Positions 1 through 8,492 of a stretch of DNA of 23,379 bases are shown piece after piece (position 1 is the stretch's first letter; every line of letters begins with the position of its first letter). The stretch lies in assembly GCA_945938055.1 (NCBI GenBank), contig CAMEUH010000012.1, forward strand, positions 1 to 23,379. The letters are read 5' to 3'. The notes under the pieces were generated by a model that was not told the origin of the DNA, did no database searches, and worked only from the letters and a program-made list of their open reading frames with translations. A program made the position numbers and the translations under genes. This stretch comes from an uncultured Eubacteriaceae bacterium. Lineage in GTDB: Bacteria; Bacillota; Clostridia; Lachnospirales; Lachnospiraceae.

Positions 1-471
1 TTTCTCAATACTGGTCGCAAGCCGGTAAGCTGAGCTGTCAATCGTGGAAAGCTCAATGGTAAGCGCTATTACCTTTTCAAAATGCATTCTCGCAACATCC
101 AGGGAAGGACGTACATTATGAAAAGAATAAGCAGGAAGAAATTCCGAAGATGATTCCACCAGGGGAATCTCAGTTCCCATAATACTTCTGGTCTTTACCC
201 GGATACTATCCTCAATGGGAATCGTGCGGGCGATTTCCTGTACAAAACTGATACCATTCTCAATATTTGCCTGCTGAAGAGCTTCATAGGCAGCAGAAAA
301 GGTAGTGTCAATTTCACGCTGGATGGAAGATGCCTTATCAATTAAATCCATTAACTCACGAATGAGAATATTCCGCTTCTTATCCATTAATTCATAGCCC
401 TGGTTGGCAAGGGCTAGAGAATTTTTCGCCAGTATTAAGTTACCTTTGGTAGGAAAAGTATTTGGATTCAT
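1..471 (-). CDS. ntpD: V-type ATP synthase subunit D (N-terminal part, cut by window edge)
   Basis: Central-stalk (rotor) subunit of the V-type ATPase; a long antiparallel coiled coil that turns inside the A3B3 head. The visible 157 residues start MNPNTFPTKGNLILAKNSLA, a characteristic D-subunit opening, and continue as charged, heptad-like helix. The ATG at 471 is preceded by GGAGG about 8 nt upstream. The family is usually a little over 200 residues, so the C-terminal helix lies beyond the left edge. It is the last visible gene of the operon and follows subunit B by about 30 bp. Identification is from the N-terminal motif and the operon position. Confidence 0.93.
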   Translation of the reverse strand, partial: MNPNTFPTKGNLILAKNSLALANQGYELMDKKRNILIRELMDLIDKASSIQREIDTTFSAAYEALQQANIENGISFVQEIARTIPIEDSIRVKTRSIMGTEIPLVESSSEFLPAYSFHNVRPSLDVARMHFEKVIALTIELSTIDSSAYRLATSIEK

Positions 472-501
472 AATATGCCTCCGGGATTTCCTGCCGTTAT
501 T

Positions 502-1884
502 TTAATTTTCCACGACAGGATAGTATTTGTCAAGTATCTTAGTATTGATTCGGTCAAGTTCTGAGCGGGGAATCAGTTTTAACAGTTCCCAGCCAAGGTC
601 CAGGGTTTCCTGGATGGTACGGTTTTCGTTAAAGCCCTGTCCTACAAATTTTTCTTCAAAGGCCTTGCCAAATTCCCGATATTTCCTATCCAGAGGAGAA
701 AGTTCATCCTCTCCGATAACGGAAGCCAGGGCACGTGCTTCGCCAACCTTGGCATAGGAAGAAAACAGCTGGTTAGCCACATCCTGATGGTCTTCCCGGG
801 TGAAGCCTTCACCGATGCCGTCCTTCATAAGACGGGAAAGCGAAGGAAGAACGTTAATCGGTGGATAAATTCCCTTGCCGTTTAAGCTACGGTCCAAAAC
901 AATCTGTCCTTCCGTAATGTAACCGGTAAGGTCAGGGATAGGATGGGTAATATCATCATTCGGCATGGTGAGAATCGGAATCTGTGTCACGGAGCCTGTG
1001 GAGCCGTTTACGATTCCGGCACGTTCATATATGGTTGCAAGTTCACTGTACAGATATCCCGGATAGCCTTTACGGGATGGGATTTCTCCCTTGGAGGAAG
1101 AAACTTCCCGCATTGCTTCGGCAAAGGAAGTCATGTCAGTCAGAATAACAAGAATGTGCATTCCTTTTTCAAAGGCAAGATATTCTGCTGCCGTAAGCGC
1201 AACCTTTGGTGTAATCAGACGTTCTACAACCGGGTCATTTGCAAGGTTTAAAAACATGCACACGTGGGAGGAAACACCGCTTTCTTCAAAGGTCTTTTTA
1301 AAATATTCCGCAACATCATATTTAACACCCATGGCAGCAAACACAACGGCGAATTCATCATCAGAATTCTCGCCGAGTGAAGCCTGCCGGACGATTTGTG
1401 CAGCCAGCTGGTCGTGTGGAAGACCGTTTCCGGAAAAAATAGGAAGCTTTTGGCCGCGAATCAGTGTAGTGAGTCCGTCAATGGCAGAAATTCCCGTACG
1501 GATATAATTACGCGGATATTCCCGGGAAACCGGATTCAGAGGCTTGCCGTTTACATTTCTTCTGGTTTCGGCAATCACCGGACCAAGATTATCAATTGGT
1601 TCTCCGATTCCATTAAAGGTTCTGCCAAGAAGACCTTCTGAAAGACCGATTTCCATGGGATGTCCCGTAAGGCGTGTATGGCAGTTGGTTAAGGACATGT
1701 TATCCGTGCTTTCAAATACCTGAATGACCGCCTTGTCCTTATACATTTCCACAATTCGTCCGATTTTCTTTTCTTTATGATCCACCGTAATCTCAACGAT
1801 TTCATCGTATGCTCCATCCTTAATGCCCTCGATGGCAATAAGGGGACCATTGATTTCGCTAAGACCCATATATTCTATTGACAT
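502..1884 (-). CDS. ntpB: V-type ATP synthase subunit B (non-catalytic)
   Basis: Non-catalytic nucleotide-binding subunit of the A3B3 head, 460 residues, the normal family length. The P-loop is degenerate, as expected for B (FSGNGLPHDQLAAQI in place of GxxxxGKT). The segment LPSLSRLMKDG carries Arg351, matching by position the arginine finger (about Arg350 in the Enterococcus enzyme) that reaches into the catalytic site of A. A longer reading frame opens at TTG 1908 inside the end of subunit A. The ATG at 1884 is preferred because AAGGAGG lies 5 nt upstream and the protein then begins with the usual beta-barrel (MSIEYMGLSEINGPLIAIEG). Only 10 nt separate it from the A stop, consistent with translational coupling. 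Confidence 0.97.
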   Translation of the reverse strand: MSIEYMGLSEINGPLIAIEGIKDGAYDEIVEITVDHKEKKIGRIVEMYKDKAVIQVFESTDNMSLTNCHTRLTGHPMEIGLSEGLLGRTFNGIGEPIDNLGPVIAETRRNVNGKPLNPVSREYPRNYIRTGISAIDGLTTLIRGQKLPIFSGNGLPHDQLAAQIVRQASLGENSDDEFAVVFAAMGVKYDVAEYFKKTFEESGVSSHVCMFLNLANDPVVERLITPKVALTAAEYLAFEKGMHILVILTDMTSFAEAMREVSSSKGEIPSRKGYPGYLYSELATIYERAGIVNGSTGSVTQIPILTMPNDDITHPIPDLTGYITEGQIVLDRSLNGKGIYPPINVLPSLSRLMKDGIGEGFTREDHQDVANQLFSSYAKVGEARALASVIGEDELSPLDRKYREFGKAFEEKFVGQGFNENRTIQETLDLGWELLKLIPRSELDRINTKILDKYYPVVEN

Positions 1885-1894
1885 GGCATCCTCC

Positions 1895-3658
1895 TTAATT
1901 TCTGGCAATTACGCCATCATAAAAATCATCAATTGCCTTGAAATAGTCTCCCATCATGTTCAGACGGTTATTTGGCACGTCATATTTTATGGAAATGACT
2001 TTCTCAAAAATATCATCTTCTTTCAAAACAGAAACCGGCATTCCCATGTTAATCAGTTCACGGGAGCGTTTGTAAAGATAGAGGATGACTTCCATCATTT
2101 TCAACTGTTTTTCCAATGGCACGCAGGTATCTTCCGGATGGAATGCATTTTGTTGAAGAAAACCAAGGCGAATGACTCTTGCAATTTCGAGCACAAGCTT
2201 CTGGTCATCCGGAAGGACATCGCTTCCGATTAATTTTACAATTTCCATCAGACTGCTTTCCTGATTTAAGAGAGCAACAATCTGATTACGGCATTCCATG
2301 AAATTCGGGCCCACATGGGAATTATACCATGGAGAAAGGTCATTTAAATATTCGCTGTAACTGGTCAGCCAGTGAATGGCAGGGAAATGTCTTGCATAGG
2401 CAAGGGATTTATCCAGTCCCCAGAAACAACGTACAAATCGTTTTGTATTTTGTGTAACCGGTTCTGAAAAGTCTCCACCTTGTGGAGAAACTGCGCCGAT
2501 AATGGATACGGAACCATTGGTACCGTTTAAGTTCTCTGCCATTCCCGCTCTTTCATAGAACGCAGAAAGTCTGGAGGCAAGGTAAGCAGGGAAACCTTCT
2601 TCGGCAGGCATTTCCTCAAGACGGCCGGAAAGTTCACGGAGTGCTTCAGCCCATCGGGATGTGGAATCTGCCATGATGGCAACGTCATAACCCATGTCGC
2701 GGTAATATTCAGCAAGGGTAATTCCGGTATAAATACTTGCTTCTCTTGCTGCCACCGGCATGTTGGATGTATTGGCAATCAGAACGGTACGGTCCATGAG
2801 AGGATTTCCGGATTTTGGATCAACCAGCTTGGAAAAATCTTCAAGAACCTGTGTCATTTCATTTCCACGCTCGCCACAGCCGATATATACGATAATATCG
2901 GCATCGGACCATTTTGCAATCTGATGCTGTGTCATGGTCTTTCCGGTTCCGAAGCCGCCGGGTACAGCGGCTGTTCCGCCTTTGGCGATTGGAAACAAGG
3001 TATCAAGAATACGCTGTCCGGTAATTAAAGGTGCATTTGCCGGAAAACGGTTTTTGATAGGACGAGGTATACGAATCGGCCATTTCTGCATCATGGTTAG
3101 ATTCCGTGTACTTCCGTCACGTAGCCTTAACACGGCAAGGGTCAGTGTAATATTGTATTCTCCGTCTTCTACAACGGATTCTATGGTACCTTCCAGATCC
3201 GGAGGTATCATGACTTTATGGGTAATGGCACGTGTTTCGGGAACTTCAGCAATGATGGAACCACCCTCCACATAAGTCCCCGGAGAAATAATCATGTGCA
3301 CCTGCCAGTTTTTTTCCATGTCAAGGGAATCTACATTTACGCCGCGATTAATGTATGCTCCGGAATTCTTTGCAATTTCTGCAAGCGGACGTTCGATACC
3401 GTCAAATATGTTTGTAAGAATTCCGGGAGCCAGGGTTACACAAATGGCATCATGAGTGGAAATTACTTCTTCTCCGGGCTTTAGTCCGGTTGTTTCCTCA
3501 AAGACCTGGATGGTAGTCATGTCTTTGGAAAGCGCAATCACCTCGCCGACAAGGTGTTCTTTGCCCACATATACCATTTCTGCCATTTTAAATTCGGTAG
3601 GCCCTTTAATGTATACAACAGGCCCATTAATTCCATAGATTACTTCTGAATTATTCAT
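1895..3658 (-). CDS. ntpA: V-type ATP synthase subunit A (catalytic)
   Basis: Catalytic ATP-binding subunit of the head, 587 residues from the ATG at 3658. The P-loop GGFGTGKT covers residues 234-241 with Lys240. GCGERGNE follows, with Glu263 (the catalytic glutamate position) and Arg264. N-terminal beta-barrel, inserted non-homologous region, nucleotide-binding domain and C-terminal helical bundle appear in the usual order. The frame is open upstream to 3727, but the extra 23 residues lie inside subunit E and do not look like the family. The ATG at 3658 has GGAGG 8 nt upstream and gives the standard MNNSEVIYGINGPVVYIKG start. It overlaps the E stop by a few bases. Confidence 0.97.
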   Translation of the reverse strand: MNNSEVIYGINGPVVYIKGPTEFKMAEMVYVGKEHLVGEVIALSKDMTTIQVFEETTGLKPGEEVISTHDAICVTLAPGILTNIFDGIERPLAEIAKNSGAYINRGVNVDSLDMEKNWQVHMIISPGTYVEGGSIIAEVPETRAITHKVMIPPDLEGTIESVVEDGEYNITLTLAVLRLRDGSTRNLTMMQKWPIRIPRPIKNRFPANAPLITGQRILDTLFPIAKGGTAAVPGGFGTGKTMTQHQIAKWSDADIIVYIGCGERGNEMTQVLEDFSKLVDPKSGNPLMDRTVLIANTSNMPVAAREASIYTGITLAEYYRDMGYDVAIMADSTSRWAEALRELSGRLEEMPAEEGFPAYLASRLSAFYERAGMAENLNGTNGSVSIIGAVSPQGGDFSEPVTQNTKRFVRCFWGLDKSLAYARHFPAIHWLTSYSEYLNDLSPWYNSHVGPNFMECRNQIVALLNQESSLMEIVKLIGSDVLPDDQKLVLEIARVIRLGFLQQNAFHPEDTCVPLEKQLKMMEVILYLYKRSRELINMGMPVSVLKEDDIFEKVISIKYDVPNNRLNMMGDYFKAIDDFYDGVIARN

Positions 3659-4250
3659 GCAGACCGCCTCCATTAAATGTATAATCCTCCAGAATTTCAT
3701 TGAACTTCGTGTCAAAGGAATGGTCAATGAGAATATTTTTCTCGTTTATGACAGCTCTGGTTCCGCCGCCAAAAGAGTAATCGCTTGTAACAATCCTGCA
3801 ATCAAATTTTGCTGTCAAATCAGAAAGCAGGTTCTCATCTGCCGGATCCAGATAAATTGTAACCAGGTCCTCTCCGGCAAATTCCAGGGCATTTTTGATA
3901 TGTTTTTCGATTAAAAGATGGTATTCTTCGGTATGGCGGAAGGTATCCAGAAGTTGTTTTACTTCGGCAAAAATAGCATTTTTTAATTCATCATGTTTAT
4001 CGCGCAATTCTTTCCTGACCTGAATGAGACTTGTTGACAAATCGTGGTTCATTTCCCGGCGGATACGGGTTTCCTCTATCTTTAGCCGGTCAGAAGCCAG
4101 CAAATCAATGTTTGCCTTAAAATCTTCAAAGTCCTTTTCCAGGTTTTCCCGATATTCTTCAATAGCAGCTTCGCTTTGCTTGCGGGCATCACTGACAGAA
4201 GAATCAAAGAAATGGCTTAATTTTTCTTCAACAGTCACAATATCCTCCAT
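3651..4250 (-). CDS. ntpE: V-type ATP synthase subunit E (peripheral stalk)
   Basis: Peripheral-stalk (stator) subunit, about 199 residues. The N-terminal half is a charged, continuous helix rich in Glu, Lys, Arg and Asp; the C-terminal half (about residue 100 on) is a mixed alpha/beta domain that contacts the head, including the Gly-rich turn SFGGGTRAVINEKNILIDHS typical of E subunits. The start is ambiguous. ATG 4250 has only a weak GGATGG-like site. A GTG at 4238 (fifth codon) has GGAGG 5 nt upstream, formed by the ATG's own second and third codons, and would give a 195-residue protein starting VTVEEKLSHFF. The stop overlaps the region of the A start. Confidence 0.92.
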   Translation of the reverse strand: MEDIVTVEEKLSHFFDSSVSDARKQSEAAIEEYRENLEKDFEDFKANIDLLASDRLKIEETRIRREMNHDLSTSLIQVRKELRDKHDELKNAIFAEVKQLLDTFRHTEEYHLLIEKHIKNALEFAGEDLVTIYLDPADENLLSDLTAKFDCRIVTSDYSFGGGTRAVINEKNILIDHSFDTKFNEILEDYTFNGGGLHE

Positions 4251-4286
4251 TCTGCCATCCGTATCAGGAATGGCTGTAAGTTAAGG

Positions 4287-4595
4287 CTATAATTTAAGAC
4301 CGATTGCTTCATTTACATATGCGGTAATGAAATCAGGCCGTCTTCCCGTACCATGCCGGTCGGGAATCTCAACAACAAGGGGGAGCTTCCGGTTTAATTT
4401 AACATCATCGATTACCTCGGGGAATTCCCGGCTGAGTTTTTCCGTAATCAGTAAAATTCCCAGTTCCTTATCAGCCAGAATCTCAGTAAGTTTTTCCCGG
4501 AGCACCTCTTTTTCATGAACAACAATGCCATCCACTCCGGCAAGTCTCATGCCGGTATAGGTGTCTAAGTTGTCACTGATGAGAAACATTTTCAT
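4287..4595 (-). CDS. ntpG: V-type ATP synthase subunit F (central stalk)
   Basis: Small Rossmann-like central-stalk subunit, 102 residues, equal to AhaF of archaeal ATPases and called NtpG in Enterococcus. It begins MKMFLISDNLDTYTGMRLAG and ends LPLVVEIPDRHGTGRR followed by a short helix, both characteristic: a parallel beta-alpha protein whose C-terminal helix contacts subunit D. The ATG at 4595 overlaps the K stop as TAATG, so translation of F is probably coupled to termination of K. That makes the K reading-frame problem relevant here too. A 36-bp gap separates F from E. Confidence 0.93.
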   Translation of the reverse strand: MKMFLISDNLDTYTGMRLAGVDGIVVHEKEVLREKLTEILADKELGILLITEKLSREFPEVIDDVKLNRKLPLVVEIPDRHGTGRRPDFITAYVNEAIGLKL

Positions 4596-5000
4596 TAAAG
4601 CTTACCTAAAATGGAGAAGGAAATAATCAATCCGTAAAGGGCGATACCTTCTGCAAGACCAACGAAGATTAAAGACTTACCGAGGATGCTTGAATCTTCA
4701 CTAATGGCACCGAGCGCTGCAGAAGCTGCAGAAGCAACGGCAATACCACCACCGATACAGGAAAGTCCGGTAACAATGCCTGCTGCAATGTAACCCAGAC
4801 CTGTTGCAAGACCGGCTCCGGAGGCAGCCGCGGTTTCCTCTGCGGCATAGACAGAGTAACAGAGTGCCGAAGAAAAAGAAACAGTTCACGGCAAGACTGG
4901 TTTTGTATCTTCCACGGGTCTTTTCTCCAATGAGATAGTATCCGAAAGGAAGAATGATACTTAAAAGAAGAGTAACTGCTAATAAAATTCGAACTGTCAT
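4595..5000 (-). CDS. ntpK: V-type ATP synthase subunit K (membrane rotor proteolipid), frameshifted
   Basis: Rotor-ring proteolipid of the Vo sector. The ATG at 5000 has TAAGGAGG upstream, and frame 1 gives a first transmembrane helix, GEKTRGRYKT and the start of helix 2 (NCFFFFGTLL). After that, frame 1 becomes a Cys/Arg-rich non-protein-like sequence. The family sequence resumes in the +1 frame (YAAEETAAASGAG, GLGYIAAGIVTGLSCIGGG, then LAEGIALYG with the essential glutamate near residue 117) and stops at 4597-4595, overlapping the F start. In the +1 frame the nearest upstream stop is at 4888-4886, so the shift lies between about 4885 and 4850. The conceptual product is about 134 residues. 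It is either a sequencing or assembly error or a real indel; programmed shifting is less likely. Confidence 0.85.
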
Positions 5001-5030
5001 GATAATGACCTCCTTATGGTAAATAATTTA

Positions 5031-6971
5031 TTATTTTGATACTTTATAAGGGACAAATTCACGTCCGCTTCCTTTATAAAAACGGCTGAACATTTCGTAG
5101 TATTCCAGACGAAGAACCTGAATACCCACAATTAATCCTTCCATGCCGCAGACAAAAATATTACCTAAAACGACAACCAGCAGATTTGGAGAACCGCTTT
5201 CTGCACCGGCAAGCATGAGAACTACTTCCATCATGGCTGCATGGCTTATGGCAAATGCGCCCACACGCACGAAGGAAAGAGTATTGGAAAAGTAGCTTAA
5301 AAGTACTTCAAACATTTCAAAGAAGGTCTGTACCACAAACATTCCTTTTCCACCTTCAATCAGTTTTGACTTTTTCTCAACCAGAGCAGTAAGAGGTTCC
5401 TTTAATGCCACCAAAAGCAGTGGAATACCAAACATGATGGCCAGTACAATTCCTGCAGGAAGCTTTCTGCCACTCATGAACAGGAAAATGACAAGTACCA
5501 GGCTGGCATAGAAAACAAAGCCTGCAATACCATTGGTATCAAAGAAAATCCCTTCGATGTTCTTCTGCTTAATGGCATTGATAATCTGTAAAACCATGCT
5601 CAGCAGAATCAGAAACATGCCAAACGCGATGGCAACAACGAATACGGTATTCATTTTTCCGATAAATGGCAGGGTCGTCATCTGTACTGCCGGATGCAGC
5701 CATTTTGCTTCAATAATGTTTTCAAAGCCAAATATGCTTCCGTACATGAATCCGAAAAACGTGGAGAACACTCCTGCACAGGAAATAATGGCTGCAAGGT
5801 TCATTTTCTTAAAATGGTAGAGAAGGAAACCGCCAATGGCAAGGCAAAGTCCCTGACCTACATCACCGAACATGGCACCAAAAATAAAAGAATAGGTTAA
5901 AGCCACAAATAAGGTTGGGTCCAGTTCATTATAAGCCGGAAGGCCATACATCCGGATATACATTTCAAAAGGCTTTAGAATTCCAGGGTTCTTTAAACGT
6001 GTCGGAGGCATGCTGGTGGTATTCTCACTTGTCATGGGATCTTCCACATAGCAGTAAACGTCCGGTTCACATTCCATTTCCTTATCCAGCTTGTCAGCAT
6101 CTTCGGAGGCAATCCATCCGCACAGGATGAAATAATCCCGATTGGTATGCTCGTGGGAAGTGATGGCAGCAAGCTTACGAATGTCAAAATTATTGCTTAA
6201 ACGGGCAAGCTGTCGTTTTGCCTGGGAAAGTTCTGACTTCATGGAATTTAAACTGCTGCTGAATTCCTCATTCAAACGCTGGGAATGCTTTTTAATCTCA
6301 CTGATCTGGGTCTGTAAATATTCGAGAGCCTCATATGGAGTACCATCATATTCATGTGGAATAAAGGTTTTTTCAAAATGCAGTGAAGAGAAAATAGCTT
6401 CCATCATAGGAGCCTTTGTTTTTGGGGTAAAATATACACCCCATACAAAACCATCCTGTTCCATACATTTTACAAACATGACATCCAGTTCGTCATACAT
6501 GAATTTTACAAATTTTTCATATTGGTTTAACGGCAGTTTTCCAAAGGAAAATTTGATAAATTTAAAATCCAGGATAGCATTAATGTTATATTCCAGACTT
6601 CGAAAAGGATAAATCTTTTCGGCACGCTCGGTTAGCTCCTGAAGTTTTTCTGTCAGACGGTTGTTTTGTGCCTCGATTTCCTGGTATTTCTTGTCGGCAG
6701 TATCCAAAAGCTTCAGAATGGTTTCAAAATCCAAATCTTCTTTGATGGAATCATCGCTATCCAGGTCCATGAACTTTTCATAATTTAACAGCCGGTTATA
6801 TGGTTCCTTATAAGGATTGGTGCTGATAAATGGACGGAGCTTCTGAACATCTTTTAATTCCGATAGTGCATTTTCCAGCTGAATCTCATATTTGGAGAGA
6901 TATTGATCGGTTACTCTGTCAATATCGTCTCTGGGACCTGTAACGGTTAGAAATTTCATGCTGACTATCAT
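5031..6971 (-). CDS. ntpI: V-type ATP synthase subunit I (membrane stator, a-subunit homologue)
   Basis: Stator membrane subunit that forms the ion half-channels, 646 residues. Residues 1 to about 350 are cytoplasmic with coiled-coil stretches; from about residue 355 (LFVALTYSFIFGAMFGDVGQG) there are seven or eight hydrophobic helices. LSFVRVGAFAISHAAM contains Arg569, the position of the essential arginine that faces the K glutamate. The ATG at 6971 overlaps the subunit C stop as ATGA and has GGGAGG upstream. A second ATG four codons later (MKFLTVTG) is possible but less well placed. K starts 30 bp downstream. Confidence 0.96.
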   Translation of the reverse strand: MIVSMKFLTVTGPRDDIDRVTDQYLSKYEIQLENALSELKDVQKLRPFISTNPYKEPYNRLLNYEKFMDLDSDDSIKEDLDFETILKLLDTADKKYQEIEAQNNRLTEKLQELTERAEKIYPFRSLEYNINAILDFKFIKFSFGKLPLNQYEKFVKFMYDELDVMFVKCMEQDGFVWGVYFTPKTKAPMMEAIFSSLHFEKTFIPHEYDGTPYEALEYLQTQISEIKKHSQRLNEEFSSSLNSMKSELSQAKRQLARLSNNFDIRKLAAITSHEHTNRDYFILCGWIASEDADKLDKEMECEPDVYCYVEDPMTSENTTSMPPTRLKNPGILKPFEMYIRMYGLPAYNELDPTLFVALTYSFIFGAMFGDVGQGLCLAIGGFLLYHFKKMNLAAIISCAGVFSTFFGFMYGSIFGFENIIEAKWLHPAVQMTTLPFIGKMNTVFVVAIAFGMFLILLSMVLQIINAIKQKNIEGIFFDTNGIAGFVFYASLVLVIFLFMSGRKLPAGIVLAIMFGIPLLLVALKEPLTALVEKKSKLIEGGKGMFVVQTFFEMFEVLLSYFSNTLSFVRVGAFAISHAAMMEVVLMLAGAESGSPNLLVVVLGNIFVCGMEGLIVGIQVLRLEYYEMFSRFYKGSGREFVPYKVSK

Positions 6972-8017
6972 TGCAGAATACCTCCCTTAATATATTCTAA
7001 AATTTTTCTCTGACCGAGACCGTAACGGATACATTCCAGTGCACGTGTCAGCCGGTCACGTTCGGATTCCTTCTGAATAAGATAGGAATAAATTGTGGCG
7101 ATGGAGTAAGGATAATTCCTGGAACTCTTCCGGCTGTAAGCCTCAATGAGAGAATACAATGCATTATTTAAGTCATCGGCATTTTTTATTTTATAACGGC
7201 GCCCGTAAAAGGTGTCTGAAAGAAGCCGGTTAAATTCATCCGCATCGGATGCATGAATCAGTCCTGTAAGTTCTGCAGGTTTTAACTTAAAATTGCAAGG
7301 AATCAGAATGGTTAATACTTGTGCAGGACTCATGTTAAAATAAAATTTTCCACGGTATAGCCAGGAAAGATTTAACAAATCAATCCGCATGCCATAGTTT
7401 TCCGTAAGAATCCGGGCATCCGGACCGTGGCTTTTTCTGGTAAGAATTCTCCAGGAAAGCTTATAATAATATAATCCAAGGGAAAGCTCATAATCAAAGA
7501 GCTTACTGTTGGGGCGTTTTAAAGTTTGATTTAATATTTCGTAATATTCACTTCCCTTTGTTATTTCAACCAGTTCGCTGATGGAAGAAGAGGAAGAAAG
7601 ACGGGGAACATCAAGTTTGGAATGCGTGTAAAAAAAATCATCCACGGAAGGGGAAAAAATACCATCGTTATCCGGCGCAAGAACATTGCGCAGACATTTT
7701 TTTAACACGTCAATTTCAAATGTTTTAAAATACAGATTCAGGTAGTAGCGCTGGGTATTGTCTGCAAACCGGTATATTTTCTTAAAATCGTCATACACTC
7801 CGTTTGCAAGAAGGCGCTCTACTTCACCTCTGTGCAAGGCAGCGGTATCAGCCTGAAGAAATTCGGTACGGTAAGAGGTATGTTCCTTTAAATAAGTAAC
7901 AAATTCTGATACAGAAGTCAGACAGGCAATTTCCTCATACATTTCCGGGGAAATCAGATTCCCTTCCAATGCCCGGATTTTGGTGGTAATGCCGCTGTAG
8001 GAAACATTATTATGCAT
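6968..8017 (-). CDS. ntpC: V-type ATP synthase subunit C (AC39/d-type)
   Basis: Socket subunit that links the central stalk to the K ring, 349 residues, the usual length. It is mostly helical. YSGITTKIRALEGNLISPEMY at the N-terminus and the later SLGLYYYKLSWRIL and GMRIDLLNLSWLYRGK segments are typical of the bacterial/archaeal C (AC39) family. The ATG at 8017 lies 2 nt past the G/H stop with AGAGGT upstream. The stop forms an ATGA overlap with subunit I. Confidence 0.94.
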   Translation of the reverse strand: MHNNVSYSGITTKIRALEGNLISPEMYEEIACLTSVSEFVTYLKEHTSYRTEFLQADTAALHRGEVERLLANGVYDDFKKIYRFADNTQRYYLNLYFKTFEIDVLKKCLRNVLAPDNDGIFSPSVDDFFYTHSKLDVPRLSSSSSISELVEITKGSEYYEILNQTLKRPNSKLFDYELSLGLYYYKLSWRILTRKSHGPDARILTENYGMRIDLLNLSWLYRGKFYFNMSPAQVLTILIPCNFKLKPAELTGLIHASDADEFNRLLSDTFYGRRYKIKNADDLNNALYSLIEAYSRKSSRNYPYSIATIYSYLIQKESERDRLTRALECIRYGLGQRKILEYIKGGILQ

Positions 8018-8019
8018 GG

Positions 8020-8331
8020 CTATACCTCTGTAATCTGATGAAATATTTCTTTTGCCATCCGGGAATGATTCTCGTCAAAAGTTTTCTGAAGCTGTTCAAT
8101 GGAAGCGAAAGTCTCTTCCCGGGTTTCATTATATTCTTCATCAAGCTGTTTCTTTAAAAGGAGACCAAGTTCTTCGATTTTTTTATCCGTGGTATGGGTA
8201 ACTTCTTTTTCGTAGGCTGCTTTTTTTGAATCATATTGGGCTTTCAGAGCCTTTTTCTCATTGGAAGTCGTTTCCATGATACGCTGGGCACGTTCTTCAA
8301 TGGAATATAAAGTTTTAATGACTTTGTCCAT
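8020..8331 (-). CDS. V-type ATP synthase peripheral-stalk subunit G/H
   Basis: First gene of the ATPase operon. It encodes 103 residues of almost uninterrupted charged coiled coil (EERAQRIMETTSNEKKALKA, then KKIEELGLLLKKQLDEEYNE), matching the small peripheral-stalk subunit (AhaH in archaea, NtpF in Enterococcus) that pairs with E. The frame is open to an ATG at 8382. The ATG at 8331 is chosen because AGAGGTG lies 5 nt upstream, and the longer version would begin with a basic stretch (HYFHIKIKR) foreign to the family. Sequence alone is weak for such a low-complexity helix, so the call leans on position next to C. Confidence 0.85.
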   Translation of the reverse strand: MDKVIKTLYSIEERAQRIMETTSNEKKALKAQYDSKKAAYEKEVTHTTDKKIEELGLLLKKQLDEEYNETREETFASIEQLQKTFDENHSRMAKEIFHQITEV

Positions 8332-8390
8332 TTGAGCACCTCTTTTTATTTTAATATGGAAGTAATGTTTTTTATTATTCACAATATTGA

Positions 8391-8419
8391 GTTATATCAC
8401 TTCTGATGCATTTTTTCCA
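8391..8419 (-). promoter_or_regulatory. Candidate sigma-A promoter of the V-ATPase operon
   Basis: On the minus strand TGGAAA (8419-8414, 4 of 6 to TTGACA), a 17-bp spacer and TATAAC (8396-8391, 5 of 6 to TATAAT). Transcription would start near 8384, leaving a leader of about 50 nt before the first gene. The -35 overlaps the short repeat described at 8392-8426. Confidence 0.5.
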
Positions 8420-8426
8420 GTAGTAA
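8392..8426 (+). repeat. Short intergenic repeat, copy 1 (upstream of trmB)
   Basis: The 15-mer TCTGATGCATTTTTT at 8402-8416 occurs identically at 9204-9218 on the other side of trmB. The likeness extends: TTATATC lies just 5' of both (8392-8398 and 9186-9192) and AGTARTAA just 3' (8419-8426 and 9221-9228), with an 8-nt length difference in the 5' gap. This copy lies on the ATPase promoter. Confidence 0.6.
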
Positions 8427-8428
8427 AA

Positions 8429-8457
8429 TTGACAGAAATGGAGAAATATGATATTTA
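8429..8457 (+). promoter_or_regulatory. Candidate sigma-A promoter of trmB
   Basis: Consensus TTGACA at 8429-8434, a 17-bp spacer, then TATTTA at 8452-8457. The start would lie near 8464, about 28 nt before the trmB ATG. Its -35 lies 9 bp from the -35 of the divergent ATPase promoter, so the two are back to back. Confidence 0.6.
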
Positions 8458-8492
8458 ATTTTAGTAATACATGATAAGTGAAAGGATAGAAA

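Noticed and set aside
1885..1908. TTG start for subunit B
   Set aside because: The downstream ATG at 1884 has an ideal ribosome binding site and gives the standard N-terminus; the TTG lies inside subunit A.
4850..4888. Programmed +1 frameshift in subunit K
   Set aside because: No stop codon or rare-codon pause site accompanies the shift. Slippage on the five-T run is possible in principle, but an indel or sequence error is simpler. Kept only as the frame-break finding.
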